From NCBI GenBank assembly GCA_050084985.1, contig JBITNC010000001.1, positions 54,250,001 through 54,314,000 on the forward strand: a DNA stretch of 64,000 nucleotides, given 5' to 3'. The position numbers were made by a program, and so were the translations under genes. Shown in pieces: positions 23,672-35,400 of this stretch (positions are counted from its first letter, which is position 1; each line of letters begins with the position of its first letter). The notes below the pieces were generated by a model. The model worked only from the letters and a program-made list of their open reading frames with translations. It ran no database searches and had not been told where the DNA came from. Origin of the DNA: Nageia nagi (lineage: Eukaryota; Pinophyta).

Positions 23672-26160
23672 GAAAATGAGTTGTATCCTTGTATCGATTT
23701 TGTGAGACTGTAGGGAGGACCACTTTAGATGTAAGGAGGGACTAAATCAATTTATAGATGTAAACTCTAATGATTTTCTAAGCAGTGTGAGTCCATACAG
23801 CTCTAGAATGAAGACTTCATATGATAAGAAAAGATTATTTTTTCGTGTGGTATATATGGTACTCTAAAATACCACCATAATGTCTTCAAAATCCATTGGC
23901 AAACCCAAAGGTTCAATGTATATTAAACTCACTTAGCAAATTTTCAAGCATGGTGAGCCTTCTATAGAGTGGGTAAGATTAAAAAGTGAAGATATGCATA
24001 GGAAGGGGCCTATGTATGAACCACAAAGATGAAATATTGAAGAGGAGTACAAATATAGGAAAGGAGATAAATGAATCCTCAAATAGGGATTAAAGGAGGA
24101 ATGATGCTTAAAGCTTTTATGTTTTAGGGTATCAACATCAATTCAAAATTTAAAGAGAGGTAGGGCTTCACCTACATTTATGTAAGAGGTTTGATCTAGT
24201 ACCAATATCTTTGTATTCTTGTAGAGAATGATGAATTCAAATCCATAGGGATGTTATGGTGATTGAGGAGCATAAAGTTTTCTAATTTGTGAAAGTGAGC
24301 ATACATTAAACTCAACATGGGGTGTTGGAGTGCATGCTTACAAGGTGTGTATTATCTTATAAATAGATATTTTGAAGCTCTAATTTTTGTGTAAATCCTA
24401 TCCTTATAATTTAATGATGAAGATCCTAGGAGATTTTTTGGGTGATCTTATGAGGATACTTATTTAAATCAAATAGATCTTTAGAGGAAAAAGGGGTCTC
24501 CTTGAATGATAATTTTGGAGAGAATATAATGTTTGATATTCTTTTATTTTTATTTTCTTATTTATTTAGATTTTTTTTAAGTCCCCTTTGGATGGGTTTG
24601 AGGTTTCCCCAACCTTGGTTTTTATGTTCTCATGTCCTTTGTTATGAGATGTGATATGTCATAGGAGGAGGTAGGGAGATTATCTCTGAGATATGTAATA
24701 TCTCAAAGGGGCCCTCCATCTCTAAGGTAGGAAATTAAAATGATTATGGGTGAGGGAGGTGATGGTGGATATATGGGGTAATAAGATGAAGAGAGGATAA
24801 AGGAGGGTGGAGAATATGGAGGTGATGGATGTATGGGGGTTTGGAGCAATGAGGTGGAAGGTTAATGGTAAGTAAGGGAAGGGGGGGGCAAGTGGTAAGG
24901 TGGGGGGATTCAAGTGGAGCTTATTGTAGAGGGCTATGAACTAGGTCCCATAACTACAAAGTTGACTAAAATATTTATAAAACTTTAGTGAATGGGGATG
25001 CAAACTTGATTCTTCTTGATAGAGATATCCAATGAATGAAAGAGGAATTAGAGGAGGTTTACCTCAAATCTACCACAAAATTGGGACAACAAGATGAAGT
25101 GGTAACCATATATTTTCATATATCACCTTTCTAGAATGATCAATTTGATAATGGATTTAATAACATCATCCATGGGTGGGCAATAGAGTTTGTCATATAC
25201 CCAAATTTCTTTTTTCTCGATATTTCTTCCCTAGGTCTAATAATTTTTTGAATATCCTCCTTTGTTTCCCTTATTTCTCTATAATATTATAGACTTGAAT
25301 TCCTCATCCTTGTGTAAGACACTATCAACTCTAGGTCGATCACAAAATAGGTACCATCTATGGTCACCCTCCCTTCATCCTAAGAATATGCAACTTGGTG
25401 AGATCAAATTTCATTGAAACCTTGTAAATCATCAATGAATCCTTTAATAAATCCTTTATACAACATTTTTCATATTGTTTTATCTTCTTTGAATACATTT
25501 TTATTTTATAATTTAAGGTATTTTTAGCTTATCATTCTACTTATAGGAAACTTGTTAAGAAGAGTATGTGTTTGGGCAATAGTATTTTCATAGTAAATAT
25601 ATACACCACCACCTTTTTTAAGTAATCATATCCATCCATTTATGTTGTTAATCAAGGGTGTTGAAGTCCTTAATCCATGTTTATACTAAGATTACTTCAT
25701 GAGGTGGCACCTTACATGTGCCCACCCATGTAATTATATATTCATGTTTCAAACTCATGTGATATTATACTTACCTCCCCCTTCCTCCCTAAAATTATTG
25801 TTAGTGCAATTATTAATAACTTACTACTAGATCAATTGTTAAATATGCACTAGACCAAAAATGGGCTTTAGGGATGAGAAATTTGAGGTAGTTTTTAATC
25901 ACCTTATTTTTAGGTTTAAGTGAAAATTTTCATGTGGTGGTTTTAAATTGCCCCCTAAAAATATAATGAGGAAGCTTAAAATTGCCCCTTGGTGAAAACA
26001 AAAAAAATAATAAAAAAGGAGCATGCTAGGAGCATAAGCGAGCACTTGGAATATTTTTAGCATTTCGAGTTTGTTGGCTGAGGGGTTGTGCATTTTGTAG
26101 CATCAAGTTGAGACGATACAAGGTAAGTTGAGTTTAGACGAGGGGATACGAGGTGAAAGG
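23672..26160. other. Intergenic DNA, nothing recognised
   Basis: No gene or RNA was recognised. A purine-rich low-complexity tract (GGAGGTGATGGTGGATATAT type) lies at about 24,710-24,915, and its complement gives a spurious proline-rich open frame. Confidence 0.4.
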
Positions 26161-26167
26161 TATTCTT

Positions 26168-26285
26168 TCAGTTTGTTACCTTGTATTTTTCTACAATCTA
26201 TGACCTTCTATTTTTTCCTAGTTTGTGACCTTGTATTCCTCTAAATTTTGCATATATGTTTATACCTTGTATTTTTTTGCATTTT
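26168..26285. repeat. Short tandem repeat of GTGACCTTGTATTTTTCT type
   Basis: Three to four loose copies of a unit of about 35 bp containing 'accttgtatttttct' occur next to the 3' end of the PPR pseudogene. Confidence 0.5.
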
Positions 26286-27182
26286 TTTAGAAAACCTATT
26301 TTTAAGTGGCATAATGAAATTGTGGTTTACGTAATGCATCTTATCAACTTGGGTATTATATTTTCTACTATATTTTTCATGTGTCTATGGGCTTTTTTTA
26401 GAAAACCCCTTTTATGTATCTTGCAATTATTACAGACTATGAAATTATGTTTGCGTCATGCATCTTGTCAAATATTATATTTACATCATGCATTTTGTCA
26501 AAAAATTTATTTTTGCATCATGCATCTTTTCAAACAATTTATGTTTGCATTATGCATCTTGTCAAATAATTCCTAGGTCTTATGTATTCTTTCATATTTT
26601 TCATATATGTCTATTAGGATACTCACAACCACATCATTTGATTTACAAGCACGTAGTAGACACATCCACAAATTAGATTCATAGGTTATGGGTATTTTTT
26701 CAATGAAGTTCATAAAGCTCCCTTAAGGTAGCCTTCACAAACCACAACATTAGATTTACAAGCACCACCAATTTAAGGCTTATGGGTATTTTGGCATTAA
26801 AGTTTGAAGCTCCTCAAGATAGCCTTCATGAACCACAAAATTCGATTTATAAGCACCAACTACATGCATCCACACACCTAATTTGTCCTTTATGGGTATT
26901 TTGGAAATAGAGTTTGAAGCTCTCTCAACATAACCATCATAAACCATAATATTTGATTTAAAAGCACCAAGTACATGCATCCACACACTCAATCCAAGAT
27001 TTATGGATTTTGGTAATGAAGTTCAAAGCTCCCTCAAAATAGCCTACATGACCAAGAAGGTCAACAATGCATGTATAATGATTCATCCTATGAATAATGC
27101 AATAAGATTCACTCGTGCTATTAAAGTATTTACAACCCTCATCCACTAGACCCACATGGTTGCATGCAAGCTATTTTTTTAT
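26285..27182 (-). pseudogene. PPR (PLS-class) pseudogene, 3' part
   Basis: Read from 27,182 downward, the frame encodes LACNHVGLVDEGCKYF, then HRMNHYTCIVDLLGHVGYFE and ALNFITKI. These are the last P/L/S repeats and the start of the E region of plant organelle RNA-editing type PPR proteins ('HYACMVDLLGR.G.L.EA..FI..MP'). Next comes a run of GVWMHV(L/V)GA.KSN segments, copied in tandem. From 26,640 down to 26,285 further VDMYAKC/FDKMHDA-like blocks follow, although these normally lie upstream in such proteins. Stops and shifts are frequent. The 5' part of the same gene continues at 34,532, on the far side of a copia insertion. Confidence 0.8.
26687..27050. repeat. Tandem array of a 94-111 bp PPR-derived unit
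   Basis: The block TATGGGTATTTTGG recurs at 26,687, 26,781, 26,891 and (as TATGGATTTTGG) 27,002, each followed by 'AAGTTTGAAGCTCCTC'-like sequence and a 'GTACATGCATCCACACA'-like block. Spacings are about 94, 110 and 111 bp. Each unit encodes one copy of the GVW-HV-GA-KSN segment on the minus strand. Confidence 0.8.
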
Positions 27183-27643
27183 TATTAGAATTTGTAATGT
27201 AATATTTCTCCTTAATGTAAATTCACTTAATACTTAAAATATCATTAAATACTTTAAAGTATTAAGGGAATAAAAATAAGAGAAGGATTAAAAATAGGTA
27301 TGAGTTTAAAATAGTTAAAAGATTAAAAATAGAAAAGAAATTAATTATAGTTTGGATTTCTTCTATAAAAAGAGAAGAACTCTCCCCTTCTCTAGTTACA
27401 CAATTGTAATGCAAGCTTTGCTATAGGTTTAGAGTGTAAGAGAGAAGAGATTTTGTAAGAGAGGTCCTTGAGAGTAAGAAGATCTTAGTTAGTGAACGTA
27501 CTCCTAAGGAGGGAGGAACCACTTTATATCTTATGTTATTTATGTGATTGACTTTAGTTATTATGATGTTGTGTTGATATTGAAAGTGCCTTATTGAGAT
27601 CTTAGTAGATTAGAAGTTAATTCAGAAAGGGTTAATTTCTTCA
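27183..27643 (+). repeat. Copia 5' LTR
   Basis: About 461 bp. It contains a possible TATA region (TATAAAAAGAG at about 27,364) and the block CTAAGGAGGGAGGAACCAC shared with the 3' LTR and with the solo LTR at 41.3 kb. It ends TTCTTCA. Confidence 0.8.
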
Positions 27644-27645
27644 AG

Positions 27646-27658
27646 TGGTATCAGAACG
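27646..27658 (+). other. Copia primer binding site (tRNA-Met)
   Basis: TGGTATCAGAACG matches the complement of the 3' end of initiator methionine tRNA at its first nine or ten bases and begins two bases after the LTR end. Confidence 0.8.
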
Positions 27659-28360
27659 ATTCTTAGAGGCTCCTCTTCAACATTCTTGAAGGTCCATTCC
27701 TTTCTTTCTCTATCTACTTTGGTGAGGTAAAAAGGGTTTGAAGTTATAAGTTTCCTCCTACCTTGCTTATTGTCAAATTTTACTTTATTACTAACCTTTT
27801 TGGTTCTTTGATTATCAAGTTTAAGTTTAGCAAAATTCGATTAAAGCAGATAATACATTGTTGTTATACTAACATGTTAGTTTAATTTTATGTTATTGCT
27901 ATCCATTATTTTAGTTTATTAATTACAAATTTTTAAATAAATTGTTTACTATGTAGTAATAATATGCAATAATTTGTTATTATAGATTAAATTTGCAAGT
28001 TCTACTTAATGTAGAATTGATTAAAAGGTTTGCAAATTTTTTATTATAATGATATTATTGTAATTTTTTTACAATACTAGTATATTTGTAAAAATTAAAT
28101 TGCATGCATTATTGCATGCATGTAAAATCTCTTAATTATATATATATAACGATATATATATTTTTGAGATAAATATATATATTAATTCTATTTTTGTAAA
28201 TTCTGTATTTTCTTGAAAATATAGATTTATTTAAGAAAAAAAGATTTTATAATATTATTTTTTTTAGATACAAAACTGTTTTATATAATAATAACAGTAT
28301 TTAACAAAATTAAATTAAATTTAAATTAATAATATTAGAAAAAAAAAATCAAAAAAAGAA

Positions 28361-28495
28361 GGTGGGGCCGCTCGGCCAGCCCCCTCTCCTCTTTTCCTCC
28401 TTTATAATGGAGAGAGGAGGGGGCATGGCCCGCCGCGGGCGACGCCTCCTTTCTCTTTATTAAGGGATGGGGGGACGTGCGGCCGGCCTCACCCT
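28361..28495. other. GC-rich island in the copia leader
   Basis: A stretch of about 135 bp rich in G and C (for example GGGGCCGCTCGGCC, CCGCCGCGGGCGACG and GTGCGGCCGGCC) stands out in DNA that is otherwise mostly A and T. It contains CCCCCTCTCC and GGAGGGGG blocks that could pair imperfectly. No reading frame is obvious. Confidence 0.7.
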
Positions 28496-29240
28496 TGTTA
28501 ATAGGTTTTTTAATTAAAAAAAAAAACCACCTGCTATTTCCTAAAAAAAATTGTATATATATATTTAAATAAAATTGAGAATTTTTTTTAAAGGAGTTTT
28601 AATGTTTTTTTTTTAAGTTGTTTTTAGACTTGCTTTTATTGAAAAGTGAGAATTTTTTTTCTCTATTTTTTTAAGGTAATTTTTAAAACTAGAGAGTTTG
28701 TCTTTAAAAAAAAAGGGGATAGTTTTTTTTTGGTAGACCTTTTATTTATAGAAAGGTGTTTTTTTAGTTTGAGCTATTAATTTCTTTATTTGCTAAGTGC
28801 AAGCTATTTTAAGAAACTTAATTAATCTTGCAATTAAATTAAAAAGAAGATGTTAATCATGCATGAATTAATGTAAGCTTGGATTAATATTAATTATGGA
28901 TTAATTAATGTTAATTATTAATGTTGATTAATTATGCATAGATTAATATTAATTATGCATGAATTAATAATGTTTTATCTTAATGCATATTTGATGCACA
29001 CATGTGATTGGATAAAAATTTTGAATGCATGCTTTATTTTTTTCCAAGCATGCATGTTTTTGCTAAGTGGATAATTTTTTTTAAAATACATGATTTAATA
29101 TTTTATCCTCATGCATGTGAATGGATAAAATTTTTTTGAATATTTTTATCTTATTTTTGATGATAAATTGCAAATAAAGAATTTTTTAAATCTATTTTTT
29201 AAGTAACAAGGAGGAAATTTTTCATTTTTGCTAATGAGCC

Positions 29241-29375
29241 TTTGTAAAGAGATCCACTAGGTTGTAACAAAATCCATTGAACTCTTAGGCTCATTTGTTG
29301 TTACTTAAAATTAATAAACTTTTGTAAAGAGATCCATTAAGGTTTGTAACAAAACTCATTGAACTCTTTGGTTCA
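29241..29375. repeat. Tandem duplication, about 55-bp unit, 80-bp spacing
   Basis: TTTGTAAAGAGATCCA starts both copies (29,241 and 29,321). Each is followed by 'GTAACAAAA' and 'CATTGAACTCTT' at matching distances. Confidence 0.85.
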
Positions 29376-30146
29376 TATTTATGAATAATGTGAGATGTAT
29401 TTCATTTCTCAAAAGCACTTTATTTATTTTGCATTTTTACTTTATATGTAAAGTACACAAATATTGAAAATTTCTTCTCTTTAAAATAAACACATCCACA
29501 TGTTTTTTCATAACATGACTTATTTGGGAAGCCATGAGATGAGGATAAAGCGGACTAGAGTTTTTTAATCCGACAATACAAGGGGTGAAAAATTTGTACT
29601 TCTTAATTACCTCTAAGTCCTCTGTTATTTTGAAATTAACTCCATATAAATAGACAGGCATGTGTGTAGTGATACCACATGTTTGCCCATCTATTTACGA
29701 ATTATGCTAATAACCTAGGAGGAAAACTGAAAACTTAATTAAGATAATTAATTTGGTCGATCCAACATACATCATAACCTTAGAAAATAGCTAGTACTTC
29801 TCTTTAAGAGAGTATATCATTGCTCAAGGTGAACTGCTTGAGGATTGGTAGAACCTAGACTCTTTGAAGGCATCCAGGTGAAGGCTTAATTTATAAGAAA
29901 ATAATCTCAACTTACTCTCCTTTAAGTGATATTTAGTGATGATAAAATGTTGAATATATGGATATTTATTTATGCATATGTTGATGTAAAGATTAAGTTT
30001 GCAATAATGGTGCATATATTTTAATGATCATTTTTTATGCATTATGATGAAAATGTGCACATTAGTTTATATAATTATGAATTTTTTCTTGTATCTTTGG
30101 TTGGATGAAAATTCTTGCTAAATAATGATAGTGCACTTGTTGATAT

Positions 30147-30310
30147 CCATAGTTGCAAATTTGGTTTTGATGGAGTAGTTAAAAGGTTCACCCTTCTCCA
30201 TAGCTGCAATTTTTTAATTGAGTATTTAAAAAGTTTACCCTTCTCCATAGTTGCAATTTTCTTATGGAGTAGTTAAAAGGTTCATCCTTCTCCTTAATTG
30301 AAAAGGTTTG
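30147..30310. repeat. Tandem repeat, about 50-bp unit, three copies
   Basis: CTCCATAG(T/C)TGCAATTT followed by 'TTAAAAGGTTCACCCTT' recurs at about 30,147, 30,198 and 30,245. Confidence 0.8.
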
Positions 30311-30837
30311 CCTTATGCCACTTTACTTCCATTAGTAGGAAGTTTATCCATTATGGATAAATGCTAATTTACTTCATTACTGAGAATTGTATTTATGCAT
30401 TTGATAAAAGTTGAATCCTTAATGGATGAATGCTACCTTCATCCATCATTTGCATCTTGACTAGTAGCATGGTCAAGTTAGGATTATTTATGATTTGTAT
30501 GTCTCTATAGAGAAGTTGACTTATGGATTTTATAGCTAAGAGATCATGGCCAAGTAAATTTTATCCTGTGGCATATTAAATAAGGCATTTATTTGAAGGC
30601 TTTTGTATAGCTTCTAATCTTATGACCAAAATGCCTTAGTGATTAATTTATATATTTAGAACTTCCGATATGAATGGTGCATTAGTTGGAAGTTGGTAAA
30701 GGTAATTTGTTTGACCTTTTCAAAATATGCTTATCCATATTTTAGATAAACTATATCTTATGATAGCTTATATATTTGAGAAAGATAAGGCAACAACTGT
30801 AACCAACCTTTTTTTAGCTTATGCATTCATATTTGAT

Positions 30838-33190
30838 GGGTCTATTTCTGACTAAGTCACTTAAAAAGTGTCTTATATCTTAACATTCATAAATGACTTT
30901 AGTGAGATGATATTTAGATATCTTTTAGAGCACAAAGATCAAACTTTTGATAGGTTCAAGGATTTCAAAACCTTGATAAAAAATTAGTCTGGATTCAAAA
31001 TCACAATGGTGATTATAATAATAATAAATTTAATAATTTTGGTATTAAGTATGAAATCAAGAGGTAGTTTACTATCCTTTACACTCTTCAGTAGAATGGT
31101 GTAGCTGAAAGAAAGAGTAGATCCATTCAAGAAATGACAAGATGCATGTTGGAAAATATTCCTAGCTTCTTACAGGGTGAAATTGTAAATACTACAATTT
31201 ACATCTTAAATAGGTATCTTATAAAAGTAATTGAAGATAAAACTCCGTATGAAGAATGGAAAAAAAAAACTAATATCTCTCACTTTAGAGTCTTTGGTTG
31301 TGATGCTTATGCCTTTCTTATTCCTAAAAAAAGAAAAAGCTTGATAAAAGATCTAAAAAGTGTATCTTTGTGGGCTATAACAATTAGCATAGAGGCTATA
31401 GGATATACCAACTTTCTTCTCATGTAGTCTTTGTATCAAGGGATGTAAATTTCAATGGACTACCTGAAGAGTCTACTTCTTATGTGAACCTTGATGAGGG
31501 TGATGATTCCTCTATTGCTCCTAACTGGTTGGATGTCAGTGTGGATTTATCAGTTAAGAAACAAAACTCTTCAACACAAAGAATAACAAGGAGTATGACC
31601 ATTAATAAATCTTTATTTACCAAAATTGATTATAAAAATGGGCTCTCATCCTACAAAGAAGCTTCAAAGCACGAGTGCTAGATGAATACAATGAATGTGG
31701 AGTATGAAGCTCTAATGAATAATCAAACTTGGAATTTAGTTTTTTATTCTAATGAATGCAATGTGATTAGAAATAAATGGATTTAGTCAAATATAACTCA
31801 GTTGAAGAGATTGAGAAATATAAAGCAAAATTAGTAGCAAATGATTTTACTCAAAAATATGGAGTTGATTATGAGAAAACCTTTGCTTCAATAGCAAAGA
31901 TACCTACTATTAGAGTAATCTTTGCTCTTTTAGTAGCTCAAAAATGAAAAGTTTTTCAACTTGATGTAAAGAATGCTTTTCTTAATAGTGACTTAGATGT
32001 GGAAATCTACATGAATCAATCAAAAGGGTTTGTTGCTGAAAGTAAGAATCTTTTATGTGTGAGTTAAAGAAGACATTGTATGTACTTAAGTAAGCACTAA
32101 GGGCTTGGTATAAAAAGATTTCAAAATACTTTAAAGACATTAGATTTTCTAAATGCTTCTCTGACTCAAATCTTTATGTGCTCAACCAAGGATAAGACTT
32201 GATCTTGATTATTCTTTATGTAGATGATCTATTGATTACATGGAATAATATAGTTCTCATACAAGATACAATATCTAAATTTAAGGTAACTTTTGAAATG
32301 ATTGATCTTGGTCTATTAAACTACTACCTTGGTATGCAAGTGTATCAATACAAAGATTGTACTTATCTCAATCAATCAAAGTATATCTTTGATATCTTAC
32401 AAAATTTTAGAATGGAGGAGTGCAAACATGTTGGAACCCTAGTTTCTCCTGAAATCACTTTGTCTATTAGTTCCAACTCTCAGTTGGTAGATGTTATGGC
32501 TTACAGACATCTAATTGGTAGTCTTGTTTATTTGACTATCTTCAAGTCAAATATTACTTTTATTGTAAATTTTATGGCTTATTTGATGCAAAATCCATAT
32601 GTTAAACACTTTAATGTTGTTAAGTAAATTTTGAGGTATGTTACGGGTACTAAGGATCTTGCTCTCAAGTATGATAACTTGCCCTCATTTTTACTCTTAA
32701 TATTCTCATATTTTGATTGATAAAGATAGAGATGATAAGAAATCAACCTCTGCTTATGTGTTTAGCATTGATTTAGGTGCTATCTCTTAGGCATCCAAGA
32801 AGTAACCTACTACTACTCTCTCCACCATTGAGGTTAAATATCGTGCAATGTCATTTGTAGCCTAAAAAGCCATTTGATTGAGGCATCTTTTGAAAGAAAT
32901 AGGGTATGAATAAGTTCATCCATCTCAGATTTTTTTAGATAATTATTCAACTATTGCTTTGGAAAAGAATCTTATTTTCTATCAAAGAACAAAGCATGTA
33001 GAAATCCAAAACCCACTTCATCAGAAAGAAAATTCTAGATGGTCTTCTACACTTGCAATATTGTTCATCAATCCTAAACTCTACTGATTTTTTTACTAAG
33101 CCCCTTCCTAAAGCTCAATTATATAAGCTTAAGAAGTCTATTGGGTTGATGAAGTTACCCTCAAAAAAAGAGTAAATGTTGAATTCTTAT
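30838..33190 (+). pseudogene. Copia pol relic: integrase, reverse transcriptase, RNase H
   Basis: The integrase core begins near 30,840 (ILTFINDFSE, then HKDQTFDRFKDFKTL) and continues at 31,090 (NGVAERKSRSIQEMTRCML) through ISHFRVFGCDAYAF. Reverse transcriptase follows from about 31,830: FTQKYGVDYEKTFAS, then VFQLDVKNAFLNSDLDVEIYM and, at about 32,199, ILIILYVDDLLIT with the catalytic YVDD. RNase H runs to about 33,170 (ASKK, TTTLSTIEVKYRAMS, LDNYSTIALEKN, RTKHVEIQ). This order of integrase before reverse transcriptase defines Ty1/copia. There are more than ten stops and several shifts, and the middle of the integrase (30,985-31,060) is collapsed, losing catalytic residues. Confidence 0.85.
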
Positions 33191-34191
33191 TGAATCCATT
33201 GTAATTTCTTCTTTCTTAATAAAGTTATTGAACTTTTATTTAGTTTGTATACTTTATTTATACATTCCTTTGTTTGGTAACTATAAGTATGGGCTTATCA
33301 TCTTAGTGATGACTTATACTGTACATTAAATCCAAGCATATTATATCATGAAAAAAAATTTTGATGCAACAATTGCAGCTCTATTCATTTGACTTTGTCT
33401 CTCTTAATTTATTCACTAGCCACTTTAGAAAATTTGTTGTGCACACTTTGAAAGTTTCTTATAGTAGTGAAGTTGTCCTCAAGAGGGAGTGAAGTTTGAA
33501 TTCATATTTGTAATGATAACATCCTTAGGAGGCTCTTTTTTATTGTATAGTGTTGATTTAAATGTACATCTTTATGTTTAGTTCACTCTGTATGAGGAAC
33601 TCATGGTACATTTTGTTATGTTATTACTATGTGAGGAATCAGTATGTGTTTGTTAGCACTATTTGGTTATCCATATGTGAGTAACTTATATATATGCATA
33701 TAGTTTTTTGTTATTGATCAACATATGTTTCTATAGAGAGCAAATGATTATAAGTATTATCTTAACATCTTCGAGATGACTTAGAGTACATCATTGATCA
33801 GTTTATGGATGACATTACTTAGTTTATTTATCTTATTGATATGAATGTTATATGATACATATAATTGACCTTATTTATGAGTTACTTGTAGCTTACAGGT
33901 TTCATCTTGAAAATGTAGGTTACTTACTTTATATGGGCAAGCTCATAGAGGCTTATATGTCAACTCAGTGTTGATCGACTACACTTACAGTGAAACTAGT
34001 TATAGTTAATAATTGTATTGTAAACTATTTTGTTAAATGGTATTGTAATAAGTCTCAAAATAATATCTTATTTATTTCTCAATGATGTAAAAATTCTCAT
34101 CTTTGCTTGTATCTCTTTGGAGGAAAACTCTCTCTTACTCTATCTTTCTTCTTCTCTCTATGCTCTATCCCAATATTACATTAAAAAGGAG
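33191..34191 (+). other. Copia 3' internal region
   Basis: No coding motif was recognised. The sequence around the end of RNase H (GAAGTTACCCTCAA then GAGTAAATGTTGAATTC, about 33,150) is repeated at about 33,468 as GAAGTTGTCCTCAA then GAGTGAAGTTTGAATTC, suggesting a duplicated polypurine and LTR-start region. Confidence 0.45.
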
Positions 34192-34531
34192 CATTAAAAT
34201 TTGTAATGTAATATTATGTAATATTTTTCTTTAATGTAAATTCACTTGATACTTAGAGTATCATTAGATATATTAAAGTATTAAAAGAATAAAAATAGGA
34301 GAAATTAAAAATAGGTATGAGTTTAAAAATAGATAAAAGATTTTGTAAGAGAGGTTCTTGATAAGAAGAATATTAGTTAGTGGATCTACTCCCAAGGAGG
34401 AAGGAACCACTTTATATCTTATGTTATTTGTATGATTAGCTTTAGTTATTATGCTATTGTGTTGATGTTGAAAGTGCCTTCTCGAGACCTTGGTAGATTA
34501 GAAGTTAATTCAAAAAGGGTCAATTTCTTCA
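34192..34531 (+). repeat. Copia 3' LTR, with internal deletion
   Basis: About 340 bp. It aligns with the 5' LTR at both ends but lacks about 120 bp in the middle, between a GATAAAAGA block and a TTTTGTAAGAGAGG block, where the 5' copy carries its TATA region. Confidence 0.8.
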
Positions 34532-35400
34532 CTTATAAAGGTTATGTTGTCAAGGTTGATTCCTAAGTGCTTCATCAAATCAAAGAGTTTAAAGGTACCC
34601 TTTTCACAACCATGCATTGCATATCCTCAATCATTGCATTCCATAAAACTATGTTTGCATTTTGCATACATGTCTATCATGGTAGTCACAAACATAATAT
34701 TTTATACAAAACCATTTTCAACTACTCTTTGATGGATGTCTATACCTTCATCTAGAGCTCCCATGGTGGCACATGCTGAAAGAATACTTGCAAACATTAC
34801 AGATTTTGGATTTACATCAAATAATTTCATCTGCTAAAAGGCTTTAGAGCCTTTTCAAAAAATCATTTTATGCATATCTTGTGATCATTACATTCCATGA
34901 AATTATGTTTGCATCATGCATCTTCTTAAATAATTCCTAGGCTTTGTGTATTCTTTCACATTTTACATACATGCCTATTAGGGCATTCACAACCATAAAA
35001 TTTGATGAAAACCAATTTTTAAATACTCTTTAATGGATGTACATACCTTCTTCAAGAGTCTCTCATGGTGCAAAACATCCATTTTGTGCATATCGTACAA
35101 TCATTACTAATCATGAAACTATGTTTGTATCATGAATCTTGTGAACTAATTATTAAGCCCTGTGTAGTCTTCCACATTTTTCATACATGTTTATGGGCCT
35201 TGTGTATTCTTCCACATTTTTCATACATGTATATGGGCCTTGTGTATTCTTCCATATTTTTTATACATGTAGATGGGCCTTGTGTATTCTTCCATATTTT
35301 GCATACATTTCTATATGGGCATTCAAAACCACAATACTTGATTTACAAGGCACCAAGTAGACATATTTATATTCATGGCTATAAATATTAACTTTTGAAA
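34532..35400 (-). pseudogene. PPR (PLS-class) pseudogene, 5' part
   Basis: From about 34,620 down to 34,532 the frame encodes FKLFDLMKHLGINLDNITF, the PPR repeat that comes just before the LACNHVGLVDEG repeat at 27,170, so the two parts were once continuous. Upstream are two or more copies of the 'NIVVVNALIDMYAKCG' and 'FDKMHDANIISWNAM' repeats (for example around 34,700, 34,900 and 35,150), typical of this large family of organelle RNA-binding proteins. Short tandem copies of 'GGGCCTTGTGTATTCTTCCA' at 35,155-35,310 show local expansion. Stops are present throughout. Confidence 0.8.
35160..35315. repeat. Tandem repeat in PPR pseudogene, 45-46 bp unit
   Basis: CTTGTGTATTCTTCCA(C/T)ATTTTT(C/T)ATACATGT plus ATATGGGC repeats three and a half times. 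It encodes the KCG-R-H-A part of a PPR motif on the minus strand. Confidence 0.85.

Larger units (their letters stand above)
27660..30830 (+). other. Copia leader and decayed gag region
   Basis: No gag motif was recognised over about 3 kb. The stretch is very AT-rich and holds a short GC-rich island and two sets of small tandem repeats listed separately. Either gag has decayed beyond recognition or unrelated DNA has been inserted. Confidence 0.4.
27183..34531 (+). mobile_element. Degenerate Ty1/copia LTR retrotransposon, 7.3 kb
   Basis: Related direct repeats lie at 27,183-27,643 and 34,192-34,531. The first is followed two bases later by TGGTATCAGAACG, a methionine-tRNA primer binding site. 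The integrase, reverse transcriptase and RNase H order in between is that of Ty1/copia. Flanking sequences tttat and cttat are a near-match for a 5-bp target duplication. The element sits exactly between the two halves of a PPR pseudogene. No gag was recognised, and the pol region has many stops, so it cannot move. Confidence 0.85.

Noticed and set aside
24722-24913. Proline-rich minus-strand open frame
   Set aside because: It is the complement of a purine-rich low-complexity tract (GGAGGTGATGG type), not a gene.
26285-35400. A functional PPR gene with a 7.3 kb intron
   Set aside because: The interrupting DNA is a copia element with LTRs and near-matching flanks, and both halves contain stops and frame changes.
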